Source of the DNA: Hyposmocoma kahamanoa
Taxonomy: Eukaryota; Arthropoda; Insecta; Lepidoptera; Cosmopterigidae
NCBI RefSeq assembly: GCF_003589595.1
Contig: NW_020653713.1
Span: 5,594,770-5,658,769 of the forward strand
DNA: 64,000 nucleotides
Direction: 5' to 3'
Shown: positions 1 to 11,499 of the stretch, piece by piece
Layout: every line of letters begins with the position of its first letter
How positions within the stretch are numbered: position 1 is the first letter of the stretch
Made by a program: the position numbers and the translations under genes
The notes under the pieces: model-generated
What the model was told of the DNA's origin: nothing
What the model saw: only the letters and a program-made list of their open reading frames with translations
Database searches by the model: none

Positions 1-35
1 CTTGTTCGTCCCGTCACTTGATAGTATAAAAAAAA
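1..35 (+). repeat. Family A repeat, 3' end cut by window edge
   Basis: The window opens with the family's 3' terminus (cgtcccgtcacttgatag plus an A-tract). Family A is a roughly 360-bp dispersed repeat with marks gttcgtccagggaagtactg (5'), caacttatgtctcagggtga (middle) and cgtcccgtcacttg plus A-rich tail (3'). The tail fits a retroposed SINE-like element; no promoter boxes were recognised. Confidence 0.8.
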
Positions 36-56
36 GGAAACAGTAATTCGTAAGGT

Positions 57-220
57 CTGCTGTTCGTTCCGTAGCTCAGATCGAGTCCAGCCAGACCGAA
101 GGAGCTTTTCTTTTTGTTCGATCTTTGTATTAATAATTATAACAAACTACTGGAGTAATTTCACAAAACGAATTAAAATCATGGTAGTAAAACATCGCGG
201 TATTCAATAAATTGAATGCT
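57..220 (+). repeat. Family B tRNA-like SINE, head deleted
   Basis: The leader cgttccgtagctcag (A-box half) is followed by a truncated head, then the body gttcgatctttgtattaata and aacaaactactggagtaatt. The tail is gatattcaataa-like. The body recurs at 14.1, 14.4, 16.7, 18.4, 40.7 and 60.6 kb. Confidence 0.8.
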
Positions 221-295
221 ACAGTTAGATATATTATTATCGTTTGCATTAATATTAGATCTAATATCTGGTTGATAATTTTACCAACTTAGTCA

Positions 296-400
296 ACCGG
301 GACCATGAGATTTGTAAAGGGCCCGGAAAGTCGTTGGTTTATTTAAAAAAAAACAAATATATGCAATTTAGATTCGAAAATACAGTTTTATTTCCAATTC
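296..400 (+). repeat. Family D foldback repeat, half copy
   Basis: It carries gtaaagggcccggaaagtcg and an A-run followed by a caaatatatgcaatttagat-type end. The family has a gggcccgaaacgt core with a complementary arm in full copies. Confidence 0.72.
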
Positions 401-419
401 GAAACTATAGCGAGAATCA

Positions 420-930
420 GAGGTTGATTAGGGCGTGTTTATTCGACACGAATTTCATCGCGCGACCGCCGCGTATCGACCGCGTGGATCTAACTGTCAT
501 GGCAAAATATAAAAGTTGTATTATTCCATGGAATTTAAATGTTGTTGCCTAATAAATAGAATTCTGATTCGCCAGTAATGTACGTGAAAGCGGGTAACTG
601 GGCGGTCGCCGTGCGGCAGTCGCGCGAAAACTTTCGCGTCGTGTAACTGGGCGCTTACACGTGGCGCCGCGGCGGTTGCGTTTTTTGCCCCGGAGAGTTG
701 CGGCGTCGTATCGCAGCACCAGTGACGAATAATGTAATAGTGCAACCTATGCGGCGTGATCAAATGAAATCATTAGTACACCATTACGGCAGACGGCAGC
801 GCTCGACGCCGTCGCCGTGGTGCGTGTATGAAAGCGTGTAAACAAATGCAAGGGCGACTTACAACTGCAGTCCCGCAGCGGCGACCGTGCCGCTGTTACG
901 GTTGTTACGGCACCGTGTGTAATCAGCCTA
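420..930. other. GC- and CpG-rich block, no gene recognised
   Basis: This is the most CpG-rich long stretch of the window, with runs such as gcgcgaccgccgcgtatcg and gtggcgccgcggcggttgcg. The frames inside show no known domain. It could be a promoter or untranslated first exon of a gene beyond the window, or a GC-rich repeat end. It is bounded on the left by family D sequence. Confidence 0.5.
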
Positions 931-1285
931 AAATCTCGATATATAGATATAATTCATTGTATCTATAATATTTATTGTTTTTCCTTTTACCATCACGGTT
1001 TTTCAAAATCTGCAGACAATAGTCTATTATTTTAAAAATATACATAAAATTGTGACAGTTTCACTAGAAATTACAAATCTGGGGACTCGGATAATTTTGA
1101 AACTACAAAGTTTAAAGGACAACCAACAAAAACAAGGCAACTATTATTGAGATATTTATTACCAGGAACATCATGAAGTATGATTAATTAATATTCAAGA
1201 TAGGATCAAACTTACTTTCTTAGTTAATGTAAACTGTAGGCTTTGCCAGATAAATACATAAATACAAAAACACATATTTTATTAA
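930..1285. other. No feature recognised
   Basis: AT-rich sequence without recognisable repeat or coding signal. Confidence 0.5.
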
Positions 1286-1540
1286 CAGTAGAGATGCTTG
1301 TGAAAGAGCTCGTTCAGGGAATTACTGCCATCGTACATATTTATGGGGTAAGGGTGTTGGTGAAATTACAGGTACATCGGGCTTGTAAACTGTCTCAAGG
1401 GATCGGCACAGCGGCAGTGCACCTCAGATTTTTGTGATATGAGGCTCTAAGTGGCACTGCAATAGTTATGGACAGGCATGTCGCTTATCACCAGGCGCAC
1501 GACTTGTTCATCCCAGCACTTGGTATCACAAACAAAAAAT
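1286..1540 (+). repeat. Family A repeat with internal deletion
   Basis: It has the 5' mark, the middle block and the 3' end (gacttgttcatcccagcact then an A-rich tail). The segment around the aagcagtaatg motif is deleted. Confidence 0.85.
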
Positions 1541-1910
1541 GTTTTCTAAATAATTAGGTCTTAGTTCTTAACAGCGAATACTCTAACGCTTTGCTTGACA
1601 ATTGAGAAAACAATTACACAATGACGTACCTATTTTATAATTTTCTACACCCTTCTACAACGGTTCTTTAAATTTTAATTTCTTGTATTTCTTTAAAATA
1701 CTTACAGCCCGTGGTATATGTTGTTTTTTCCTCTTTTAATAGGTATATTATTTATTCATTTTTGTGTAATGCCTGGGTCTCTAGCGGCTACAAGCGAAAC
1801 TCCGCGTTAAAGAGCTTTCAGTTTGTTGTAACCTCCGGTGACCAGATAGCTAAGTAGCTTACTTTCGCCAAAAAAATAAAGAAAACCGTCCAAGACACGA
1901 TGTCATTTGC

Positions 1911-2150
1911 AGTATATGAGAGCTCCTTGTGAAAATCCAGGGTAGTACTGCCATCTTACCTATTTCTGCCGCCAAGCAGTAATGTCAGCATTACTGTGTT
2001 CCGGTTTTGAAAGGTAAGGGTGCTGGTGAAATTACAGGCACATGGGACTTGTCAACTTATGTCTCAGGGTGACGGGCAGTAGTGGCAGTGCCCCTCACAT
2101 CTTTGCAATTTAACTCTGAGTGGCACTGCAAGTATTATGGATAGGCGAGT
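1911..2150 (+). repeat. Family A repeat, 3' truncated
   Basis: It matches the family from the 5' end to gttatggataggcg-type sequence and then stops without the tail. Confidence 0.85.
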
Positions 2151-2463
2151 GAAATTTTCTATCGTGAATTCGATTTTTCTTAAGTTATTTTCCTCTATTG
2201 AGCATATTTTCCACTATTGCAAATATCATGATTATGGAATTGTATTAATTGCTAAATAAATAACCTAAATTGGGAAACAGCGTCTTTCTATGATTCCAGT
2301 TTTAATGCAATAACAAAATCGTACTGGACTTTGTGGTCACGAAAAATGTAAAAAAAACAGTATTGCGGCAAATCCTATTGTTTTTAACTTCCGACGCAAG
2401 AGGGAAGTTGTAAGTCGGTAACCTTCGTGTCAGTATGTTTTTTTTTGAGCTCAAACCACAAGT

Positions 2464-2612
2464 ATCCGAGAAGCACTGTCACTGCGCCCGTTAACCTGAG
2501 ACAAGTTGAAAAGTCCCATTAGCTTGTAATTTCAGCAGCACCCATACCCTTCAAAACTGGAACGTAGTAATGCTCGCATAACTGCTTAACGGCAGAAATT
2601 GGTAAGTGGAAG
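2464..2612 (-). repeat. Family A repeat, middle fragment
   Basis: The minus strand matches the middle of the family (caacttgtctcaggttaacg to the gccgttaagcag region). Confidence 0.8.
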
Positions 2613-2739
2613 TCAAAATCAAAGTATATATTACTTCTATGTGTCACACAGATGTTAAAATTTAAATAGTACCAACGTGACCCTGTTAGGGCGCCGCAAT
2701 CAAATGTACATTAAAGATAAAGATAAAAAGAACAACATT

Positions 2740-2945
2740 TTTTTAAGAGAACTTATGTATAGATTTTAAGACTTTCGTGGTTATTCACTAAATTATTACC
2801 ACTAATTACAAGTTTCGTACTCCATTATGAGTTTTCCTATTTTCCCGATATTTCGGCATGGTTACACGCTCTATGATCACGGGTTGACTGGTCAGTGGCA
2901 GATGGGAGTTTTAATAACAGACATATCTGTCTACACTATTCCGAA
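2740..2945 (+). repeat. Family D-related repeat
   Basis: Shares gattttaagactttcgtggt, cccgatatttcggcatgg and cacgggttgactggtcagtg with 41760-42100. Confidence 0.72.
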
Positions 2946-3395
2946 CATCTACATAAATAATATAATATACATAAATATATATAATAAGATACCTGTAATT
3001 AGTAATAATCATTTAGAACTTATAAAAGTAATAAAATTTAAATCTAGTAAGAAAATCAGAATTGAATTATAGCATAGACAATAAGAATGTAAGAAGTTGA
3101 TATACGTTAAATCACTACACTGTGTTACAAAATGAACATGCTCACGTTTCAGGGCATGTTACTCCTCGTAAGAGTCATAAGGTATATTAATACTTTTGTC
3201 TCACAACAGAATGTTGTTATGATAATGGTTATATAAATATCATGTTCGGGAAATAGACGTCAATCTATGGAAAATACGTGTCCTGTGCATGCATGATGAA
3301 GAGGGACCAAGTTCGACTCACAGTAAGACCAATTTTTTATAGTAACTATAAATTGATTCAAGTCTGGGTATATACAAAATAAATATATACATTAT

Positions 3396-3470
3396 ATAGA
3401 TAGAAAATGAAACTATTTTTCCGGATTTAAATCGCGTATTTCCTATGTGTAACAATCGCGAAAACCTAAG
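3396..3470. repeat. Family D-related end fragment
   Basis: aaactatttttccggattta and cctatgtgtaacaatcgcga recur at 40438-40520 and 47566-47650. Confidence 0.7.
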
Positions 3471-3595
3471 ACCTCGTTACATTATATAGTTTCAAAGTTA
3501 TTCACATATTTTATTATGAAAACACGGCTTCCAAGGGGCCTACCACAACCTTTCCAAAAACAACCTTATTTCAATGTAAGCTTAAAGTAAGCTTA

Positions 3596-4643
3596 CATAG
3601 GGCGCATTATAAGTTTCCGAAACTGGCCACTTACATAAACAATATTTAAAAAGTAATTACAACGTTTGAAAATGGAACTCTTTGGCTGTAGAATACAGTT
3701 TGTTTCATCTGACTGTCACTTGTTTTTACATTGTGGCGTCATTTTAGAAATTGATTGTCTACACCACCATGGATCTAAAGTGTAGATTGGGGCATCTTTA
3801 GGCATAGGCATGAGTCAAATACAATCAATACTACACAAACATTTGGGTGTGAAAAAGCTGTGCTCTCGGTGGAACCCCACACAATTTGACTGAGGCTCAA
3901 AAAACGGATCGCGTCTCTGGGTGCAATGGCATATTTACAGATTCAACGAAGGGGCGTCAAATTTGGTGTGGGACATAGTACTATAAATATATACATAGTA
4001 CATAGTACTACAAAATAGTACATAGTACTACAAAACAAAATAGCATTCGAGCGTATGGATCATTAGAGATAAACCGAAACCAACCAAAGTGGCGCGCGTG
4101 CAAAGTGCCTGTAAGGGGATGATTGCTTCTTTTTTTAATCAAACTGGTCACGTGGCTACTGTTGCTTTGGAAAATCGTTGTACCGTGAATAGTGATTGGT
4201 ACATGATCATTTGTTTGCCGGAAGTTATTGACAAACTCCTTAAAAATAACCGTAAACGCCGTATCATCTTGCACCACGATAATGCCAGTTCTCACACGAC
4301 CAGATAGACAAAGGATTTTTTGAAGGTGAACGACGTTGACCTTATGAGCCATTCCGCGTACAGTCCCGACCTGGCACCTTGTGACTTTTATTTATTTCCA
4401 AAAATTTAGAACCAGTTACGCGGTCAACGATTTTCATCACCTGAAGAGGCTATCGAAGACTATGATAAATATGTTTCGGAGATTGTCACGGAGAAGAGGC
4501 ATAAATGTTTTCAAAATTTATTCATTCGTATGAAAAAGTGCTTTAACGCTAACGGAGAATATTTTGAGAAACAATAAATTCATTTCTGACCATTTATAGT
4601 ATTTTTTTCTTACTCATTCCGGAAACGTATAGTGCGCCTCACG
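3596..4643 (+). mobile_element. Mariner-family transposon, degraded copy
   Basis: The element lies between TA dinucleotides (3594-3595 and 4644-4645). Its ends form 28-bp imperfect inverted repeats: catagggcgcattataag on the left, and on the right the complement of ctatacgtttccgg-type sequence at 4616-4643. Removing it restores a continuous repeat whose uninterrupted relative is at 33663-33972, so both ends and the TA target duplication are directly supported. The internal transposase is broken (see separate entry). Length 1,048 bp against about 1.3 kb for complete mariners agrees with internal deletion. Confidence 0.92.
3790..4577 (+). pseudogene. Mariner transposase pseudogene (DD34D)
   Basis: Readable pieces are, in order: a stretch like LGVKKLCSRW at about 3842-3872; HNLTEAQKTDRV in another frame (about 3880-3915); and a long block from 4050 containing VARVQSACKGM, HHDNASSHT (catalytic Asp codon 4278) and YSPDLAPCDFYLFP (Asp codon 4383). 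Exactly 34 residues separate the two Asp, the mariner signature. It ends at TAA 4575-4577. Damage: the N-terminal DNA-binding part is largely missing, a frameshift lies near 3875-3885, the block with the first catalytic Asp is replaced by AT-rich direct repeats (about 3975-4035), and in-frame stops are at 4305-4307 and 4407-4409. It cannot make active transposase. Confidence 0.9.
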
Positions 4644-5082
4644 TATTATAATATGACTCATATTCGTACCATGACAAACCTGTCAACCAAGTAATGTATT
4701 ATTGCTAAAGTGATTGAAACATCAAATGATTTCCCAATATTGTCTATTCCTTACTGAAAATAGGAAAGAGATAACGCTATGTGAACTATATAATGCCATC
4801 TCTTTCTTTTTTGACGTTCCGAATCGTTTTATCGTACTGTAATGTTTAAGTACTCAATGTTATTTGCATTCAGGAAATTTAGACTGTTAAAAAAAGAAAA
4901 GTATGTAATAATAAAATCTATTAAAATTACGTTGTTTTCAATAATTATTCCGCATTTTCATGAAGAAAAATAAAGAAAATAAGCTGAGGTTATGGTTGAA
5001 ACTAGTCGGACCGCTTCCGACTAAAATACTATGCGAGTAAGTCCCGTTACTTTTATACTATAATGTCATTCACATATAATAC

Positions 5083-5268
5083 TTTTTTTATGATATCAAA
5101 TGGCGAGACAAACAAGTCGTGCGCCTGGTGTAAGCGACATGCCTGTCTATAGCAGCCACTCAAAGCTTTACATTGCAAAGATCTGAGAGGCACTGCCACC
5201 GTCACCCTAAGTCATAAGTTGGCAAGTGCCACATTACTGCTTTGCGGCAAAAAAAAAGATAAAGTGGG
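5083..5268 (-). repeat. Family A repeat, 3' half
   Basis: The minus strand carries the 3' half, from an eroded 5' region to the tail (ttttttatgatatcaaatgg on plus). The 5' third is missing. Confidence 0.82.
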
Positions 5269-5755
5269 AGTATTTGTTCTCGACTTACTTTTTCACAACG
5301 ACCTCTACCACTGTATTATAAACCTCGTAAATGGCAAATAAAAAAGCGGAAAAAAGCAGTGTTATGTATGTCCTTAATTTATAAAGGATTGTTATTGATG
5401 ATAATGAAAAAGATCTAGTTAATTTTCAAACCTGAATTTCACGTAATAGTTTCAACTACAAATAAAATTTAAATGGAAACTTCAACATAGGTTTTCACAA
5501 CATTACGAATAATGTTCCCAAAAGTACATTTAACAAGTTACAATTATTTACAGCACAAAGCTGAGTAAAATCTCTCAGATTGCTTAAAATACCATTAAAT
5601 TAGGCAATGCACATGTATCTAACTTCAACGTTAGTTTCCCACAAAGCAAATTTTATATGTAAATGATTTATGAATAAAAAAAATACTTAGAAAATGAAAC
5701 TATTTTTTCGGATCTTAGAACCTAGCACATGGCATATTTTATACCCGCGTTTACA

Positions 5756-5962
5756 CGCCTTAAACGCACGTCATCTGCGCGTATAAACGCCGCAGACACG
5801 CTGTAGTCGCGTGTATATATCGCGCATTTTGATAAAAGATAGTTTTAATTTTAGTTTTGTTTGTTAATATCAGTAGTTTTTGAAGTGAAGTAACTACATG
5901 AAATTCTAAGTGTAAACTTTAGTGGGGTGTACAAACTTCTTGCTTACAATGCGTTTAAGGCG
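5756..5962. repeat. Candidate inverted-repeat element
   Basis: cgccttaaacgca (5756-5768) and tgcgtttaaggcg (5950-5962) are perfect inverses bounding a 207-bp unit. No second copy was seen. Confidence 0.5.
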
Positions 5963-6289
5963 CCGTTCTAAATCGCATATAAAAATTTTCGCACATTCTA
6001 ATGACCGTATCTATGGCTACGGTAATTAGATATAATTACCGTCTTCATAAAATATTTGTTTCTTAATAACTCGAAAACTACTTTGTCTATTCTATTGCCA
6101 TTGAGACATATTGATAGTTTAACATAAAGATTTTATATTTTAATGATATTGGGTATAATAAGCGAGAAAAATAACTTACTTATAAAACTGAATAATAAAA
6201 ATACTTCTTAATTGTGTTTTGTTCAGGTTTAAAAATTTCACTCTACGTAGGATAGAGCGAATTATGCTTGATTTTTCTGTGATGGACCG

Positions 6290-6600
6290 AATTTCTTAAT
6301 GAAGTGGTACATCGACATAGCTCGTAAAATTAGTAAGCTGCAGTGGCAGTGTGTCGGTCATTGTCTACCAGAGAGCTGACCGACAGAGACTTGTTCTAAA
6401 GTGGTAACCACTTCAAAGCAAACGTACTGCAGTACACACAGCGGAAAAATAGCCGGATGATCTGAGAAAGGCGGCCGGCAGGAATTTGAATACGAGAGCT
6501 ATAAGACCAGAAGAATTGGCGTACTCGGAGGGAGGCTTATATGATCCAGGATAGCATAAGCAGATTATAGTATTGGCAATAATAATAATAATAAATCTTT
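6290..6600 (+). pseudogene. LINE ORF2 C-terminal remnant with ATA-rich tail
   Basis: Translations in shifting frames give pieces such as ARKISKLQWQCVGH and a final block before an AATAATAAT tail (6582-6596), the usual 3' end of RTE-like insect LINEs. Multiple stops and frameshifts; 5' truncated. Family assignment comes from the W-x-GH motif and tail and is moderate. Confidence 0.6.
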
Positions 6601-6714
6601 ATTGAGTCAATACAATCGCATGGTATCTTAAATTTAAGTGACATTATTATACCAGGAACATTTTAAGGCGAGTTACCGGAGAAGAAGCGGCAGAAACTGT
6701 TTCGCTGGCTCAAA

Positions 6715-7268
6715 TACTTTACTATTAAATAACGATCGTACATACGGTACACCTAAGGATATTGTCTAAAGAATGTGCTAATGTGTTACATGATGTGGTG
6801 TAGTTTATCTGCTCATATAAAATCCTAAAAACAAGCTAAAACGAATTATTTAAGAACATAATATCTAACTTTGCACATAATTTCCATATAGAAATATTTC
6901 TCTTTAACTACTACAGAGAACCTGCTAAATTTTGGTTTTCAACTGAAGCCCTATTATTAATTAAATTTACGTTTATCACAAAATTTGCAAATTGCCCAGA
7001 GGCTTAACGACACGCCTTGCCGCCTACTGCCCCATCAGGTGCCATCGGGTACTTGTTAACGTCGGATTTGTGTTAAATATTTCTCCGCCTGTTCTTATTT
7101 TTTTTAAATATTTTATTTAATGAACAAAGTTTCAACAGCATCAATTTGCATTTAAATTTATTCACATTAATTTACAGGTCGCGGATTACGGTACGCGAAG
7201 GGTGACCCCTCCCCCAAACCTCACCTCGTAAAATACAGGCTCGCTTTATACCTCGCCTTAAAATAAGG
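6715..7268 (+). repeat. Family E dispersed repeat, copy 1
   Basis: About 550 bp align in the same orientation to 27822-28408, with shared stretches such as cacctaaggatattg, aaagaatgtgctaatgtgtt and ggttttcaactgaagccct. The last 250 bp are GC-richer than the surroundings. No protein is seen; type unknown. Confidence 0.85.
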
Positions 7269-7410
7269 TTGAACTTTATAAGAAAACACATTGCGCTATA
7301 TAATAAATTTCCTTATATTTATCACTAGTTCCAGGTCTATTACCACGTTATGACTAAAGTCTGTTACTTAATGTGAACAACCTGACTATATTTGAAATAT
7401 ATAATATATA

Positions 7411-7696
7411 CATTGACTTACAAATAAATGGACGACGGGTCTAATACAAAAACCACGAAAAAAATGTCCCAAGTCAACCTATTTAAACATAGTGACATGT
7501 AAAGGAATATGAAAAAGCTACAACGTTGAATTTAAATTGTAATGTCATCGCAGTACTGTCTAATTTTGCTTGATCCGCTGTCAGTCGAACAAACGAAGAC
7601 TAAAGCGTGAATGACGCTCTGTATACGATTTTAACGCCCTATAAGTTCGGACACTTTTTAGCGCGGACCCAACGTCCATATAATTGTAAGTCAATG
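7411..7696. mobile_element. MITE with 31-bp TIRs and 8-bp TSD, copy 1
   Basis: It starts cattgacttacaaataaatg and ends with the near-perfect complement (31 bp, four mismatches). Both flanks are aatatata (7403-7410 and 7697-7704), a perfect 8-bp target duplication. It has no coding capacity. Eight-bp TSDs occur in hAT and P superfamilies; the 31-bp TIR starting CAT is more P-like, which is inference. Confidence 0.9.
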
Positions 7697-7790
7697 AATA
7701 TATATATCAAAAATATGAAATATATAGTCAGGTTATTGACATGAAAATATCATGATTATGATCATCAGGTCAATCACCTGCAATATATAT

Positions 7791-7815
7791 AGAAAGAAAG
7801 AAAGAAAGAAAGAAA
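7791..7815. repeat. (GAAA)n microsatellite
   Basis: Six uninterrupted units, followed by an A- and C-rich stretch (7816-8035). Confidence 0.95.
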
Positions 7816-8212
7816 ATACATTTATTTGTTTACCACAATGACACCACAAAAGACAAAAGACAAAAAAGAGAGAAAACAGAACAAAACAGAACTAAAACAA
7901 AACACGATCAAAACATTCAACGTAAAACAAATATATAATTACGAAACAAAAACACAAACAAACACAAAATAAAAATGTATATACAAAAATTAGATAAAAT
8001 TAAAACATTAACTATTCACACAAATAATAAAAAGAAGACTAAATATTGAGATACCTTGTGTGGTGCCAGCCGCGGTAACAAAAGAGTCACAAACTCAGTA
8101 TTTGCTGGAAAACGCAACGCGTTCCCAGCACTGATTTTCAGTTAAGACCCTAAGTGAGGTCACGGAACAACATATGCAAGCATATTTTGGTACTTATGAT
8201 ATATATGACTCA

Positions 8213-8405
8213 TCGTCGTCATCATATCAGCTGGAAGACGGCCACTGCTGAACATAGACCTCCTCTAAAGGTTTCCAAACTAGCCGCATGCTAAACTAGG
8301 ACGCGACGTGGATCCATCGGTTGCCCGCCGCCCTTACCAGGTCATCCGTCCATCGAGTAGGGGCCCGTCCCACTGCACACCTTCCGGTTCTTGATCTCCA
8401 TTCGA
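8213..8405 (-). pseudogene. RTE-type LINE 3' end
   Basis: It is highly similar on nucleotide level to 56735-56905 on the same strand (plus: ggtcatccgtccatcgagta, cactgcacaccttccggttc, ending catcatatcagctgg). It encodes the C-terminal GRPP-type tail of ORF2 with stops. Only the last 190 bp remain. Confidence 0.78.
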
Positions 8406-10299
8406 GTACCAATACAACACTCGGGGTTTTTTTATCTCATTACTGATCATGGCTGTAATGACAACAAAAAAGGTCAAGGGATTTATTTGGGGCATTATAG
8501 TCAAGTTAGCCTGCATGCAATCAGACTATTTACGTGCAAGTGTGATGAAAAACATTATATGTTTCTCGAACGGTATGGAAATTACGAATCTCCACTCCGA
8601 AAGTCCTCTGTCTTCGACTTCGGGCTTCTAATGGAGTCTCATTAGTAATTCCTTATTTACCGCCCTTAATACACAATGTACTATTTATAACTTGCCTTCA
8701 ACACCGCATCACAAGAACCTCCAAATGTTCTCTAACATTTTACGTCATCGTCCTTGTTTCGCAGTTGTATATTAATTACCTGGCAGAAATCTAGCCCTTT
8801 AATTCAACTGCTACGTAATAAGCAAGTAGCTGCTTGAAGTTGCAACACCATGAGGAGAATTTAACCGCCTCCTTCCTTGCTTGAGAACGTCTGAGCACTA
8901 AATTGCAGGCTTTGTACTGACGTAATTATACTCTTTGAGTTGAATCTTGAAATTACTCGAAACAGTTAACACCTACGCTTGATACAATAAACTAACGAGG
9001 TTCTATAACGACTCAAAACGACGACGATTTTGATACCTCAATCGTTGTCCCATTCAAATTTGTAGAAAATATTCGGGGTTTTTGGTTAAAAATTTGAGGA
9101 CGTATCAAGTTTATTGAATTTCACCCACTTTTCGTTAAGGAAGTTGAATTTCACCCAAGTTTCTGACGCTAATTTATTTTAGGTAATCTATGCGCTGTGT
9201 ATATGTACGCGGGGCACACGTTTTTAAAGGCGTGCGCAAGCCCAAGCGACACATTCGATGGCAGAAGCAAGATCAAATCGGACAGGGGGAAGCGTGGCGG
9301 CTCTGACTAGTATGGGCGGACCGCGTGTGAACTTGGTATTGCCTTTGTATTATCAAAATTAATATACATTTTCAAAATGTACAGTGTATACGTTATATAA
9401 AACATGTAGTTTTGTTATTATTCATTCAGTTATACCTTCTGTGAAGTATTAATGGCGTACTAAGGGTTTATTTTGTCTTTTATAGGTAACTTGGGATTTT
9501 TTCTTCCAAGGTAACTGCAATTAATCGTGTTTCTGAGGTGTATGGTTTATAGAGAACATCCTTAAATATCTTATACATTAATTTCATAACTAAAGCTTTA
9601 GTCATAGCGATACAGCAAGGGATCAAACGAACGCAATTATTACGTATCACTGCCACGGGACAGGCTTAACGGATTAACAAAACTAGGCATATAGATGTAA
9701 TTCGAGTGAAAAATAAAATATTATTATGAACTTGAGCTGAGCTGTTGATGAAAATGGTAAACAGATGAGAGGAACTCCTCAACAGTATACAGCAGCTACC
9801 TTGTGTTTGGTATGCGTTTTAGTGGCCGTAGCATGACAGAATATGTGTGATAAACCTCCCCGTAACAATATTTAATTCAGTTGATAAATCTATGCTTGAT
9901 ATTTTGGTAATGAACTATTGTTATACATTTTTAAAAACAAGGACAACGATATGAAATTGCGTATACAGCTGTCTTTATCCTTTCATCATCGCCGCGAAAA
10001 CCATGAAACAAAAAATGTCTTTTTATCTCGTTGTCGCGCTCAATGTTTACGTTGATAAGTGCAAATGTTTTAAAATCAGCTGTGATCTTGCAGTCATGTT
10101 TAGCACTGTGTTAATCTTTTGCAGTCGTTGGTCGCCGGCGCTCGCGATGACATAAAAATGTGACGTCACGGTGCTCTCCATGTTCGCTGTTGTGATAAAA
10201 TTTAAAAATGTTTATCACTCGAATTTGACAGCTAAATGTGGATATAGGTTTATCGAGGCGGTATACCACGGAGGCTGTTGTCATTGAAAAGTTCGCGGT
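8406..10299. other. Anonymous sequence
   Basis: Small overlapping frames at 8391-8645 have no domain. A mildly GC-rich patch lies at 9190-9345 (cgtgtgaacttggtatt nearby). Nothing else could be supported. Confidence 0.45.
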
Positions 10300-10482
10300 A
10301 AGGCGATTATCACACTGTTCCATGCCACGCAACGGTATGCGGAGCTACGTTTTTAAGCGTTATAGTGTAGTATGTCAATTTGCATAGAAAACACGCATCG
10401 TACAACTCACTGAAAATGCGTCTCCGCGCGTCGTCCCGCACACTTCTCTGCGTGGTACAGGGCAGTGTGATAATCGCCTATC
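10300..10482. repeat. 183-bp foldback element
   Basis: aaggcgattatcacactgtt at the left is mirrored by cagtgtgataatcgcctatc at the right, and the pairing continues inward through ccacgcaa / ctgcgtgg and gcggagctacg / the cgcattttc region. It is an imperfect hairpin over most of its length, typical of a palindromic MITE. Confidence 0.82.
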
Positions 10483-11206
10483 AAACACGGTAAAACGGGA
10501 AATGAGCAAACTTTTGAAGTCGCATTTTTTTTGTAAATGCAGTTCTGATCCAGGATAGGCGATTTTTACATTGAAACCAAACGATAATATCTGCACCATA
10601 GAAAACTAAAAACATTCAGGTTCTCTTTCATTGGACTCGGTCCAATTAAGTTGGACTTCTTGAGTGTGTCCAGATTGTTAATAGTGAACGAGCCAGACGA
10701 GTAGGATTTCATTTCCCGTAGAAATAATTCAGAAAACGAACTTTTCCAATTTGCTTCTAGTGTGGTTTTCTGGATAATATCCCGGAGCTACTGTCTTGCA
10801 ATTGATATCGTTTCTATGGTAAACAAAATAAGGTTTATTTTCTGTTCAGCAGACAATTTCCTAATTCAGAACTAGGTAATTGGTGTGGTTTTGTAACAAA
10901 TAAAATAAAACCTACGAACCTGTAGACATTTAATTGCTAGGTGAGATCTCATGCCCGATTTCCCACTGAAGGTCACACTAATCGGAAAACCAATATTTTT
11001 GATATATTCAATATTATGAGAGTTAGACAAGTAATGTAAACTTATTGCTACAGGTGCAAGGCACCATATCGCGTGGCTACCTTTTTTCATTCAGTATTTA
11101 TATTTTCATAGACAAATATCATATTCTGAAGTGAAATTAGTACGATTGCAAATGATAAATTATATGATAATCATGAATTATAAATTTTATTTGCTGTAAA
11201 TGTGGT
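10483..11206. other. Anonymous sequence
   Basis: No repeat or coding signal recognised. ggataggcgattttt near 10555 weakly echoes the end of the adjacent foldback element. Confidence 0.4.
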
Positions 11207-11479
11207 TTAGATCTCCTTGTGAAAGAGTTCGTCCAGGGAAATACTGCTACCTTAGGTACCTATTTCTGCCGCCAAACAGTAATGTGAAGGGTAAGGGTAC
11301 TGGTGAAAATACAGACACGTGAACTTGTTAATTTGTGTCCTCAGGGTGAAGAGTGCAGTGGCAGTGCCCCTAAGATCTTTGCGATTTAATGTTCTGAGTG
11401 GCACTGCAACTGTTATGGATAGGCGTGTCGCTTACCACCAGGCGCGCGACTTGTTCGTACCGTCACTTCATATTTTAAT
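11207..11479 (+). repeat. Family A repeat, near complete
   Basis: 5' ctccttgtgaaagagttcg through 3' cgtaccgtcacttc are readable, with a short deletion in the middle. The tail is AT-rich rather than pure A. Confidence 0.87.
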
Positions 11480-11499
11480 AGTAATAGATTCTCACACCT

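Larger units (their letters stand above)
3536..4885 (+). repeat. Dispersed repeat interrupted by the mariner
   Basis: The segments 3536-3595 and 4646-4885 align without a break to 33658-33972, including matching stretches such as accatgac, aacctgtcaaccaagtaatg and the tail near 4795. This is the host repeat the mariner jumped into. A related inverted end is at about 34880-34925. Confidence 0.85.

Noticed and set aside
4008..4352. 114-codon minus-strand frame over the mariner
   Set aside because: It is the antisense shadow of the transposase reading frame.
8060..8085. gtgccagccgcggtaac resembles the conserved 530 loop of small-subunit rRNA
   Set aside because: The flanks do not match rRNA and the match is too short; no evidence for an rRNA or NUMT insertion.
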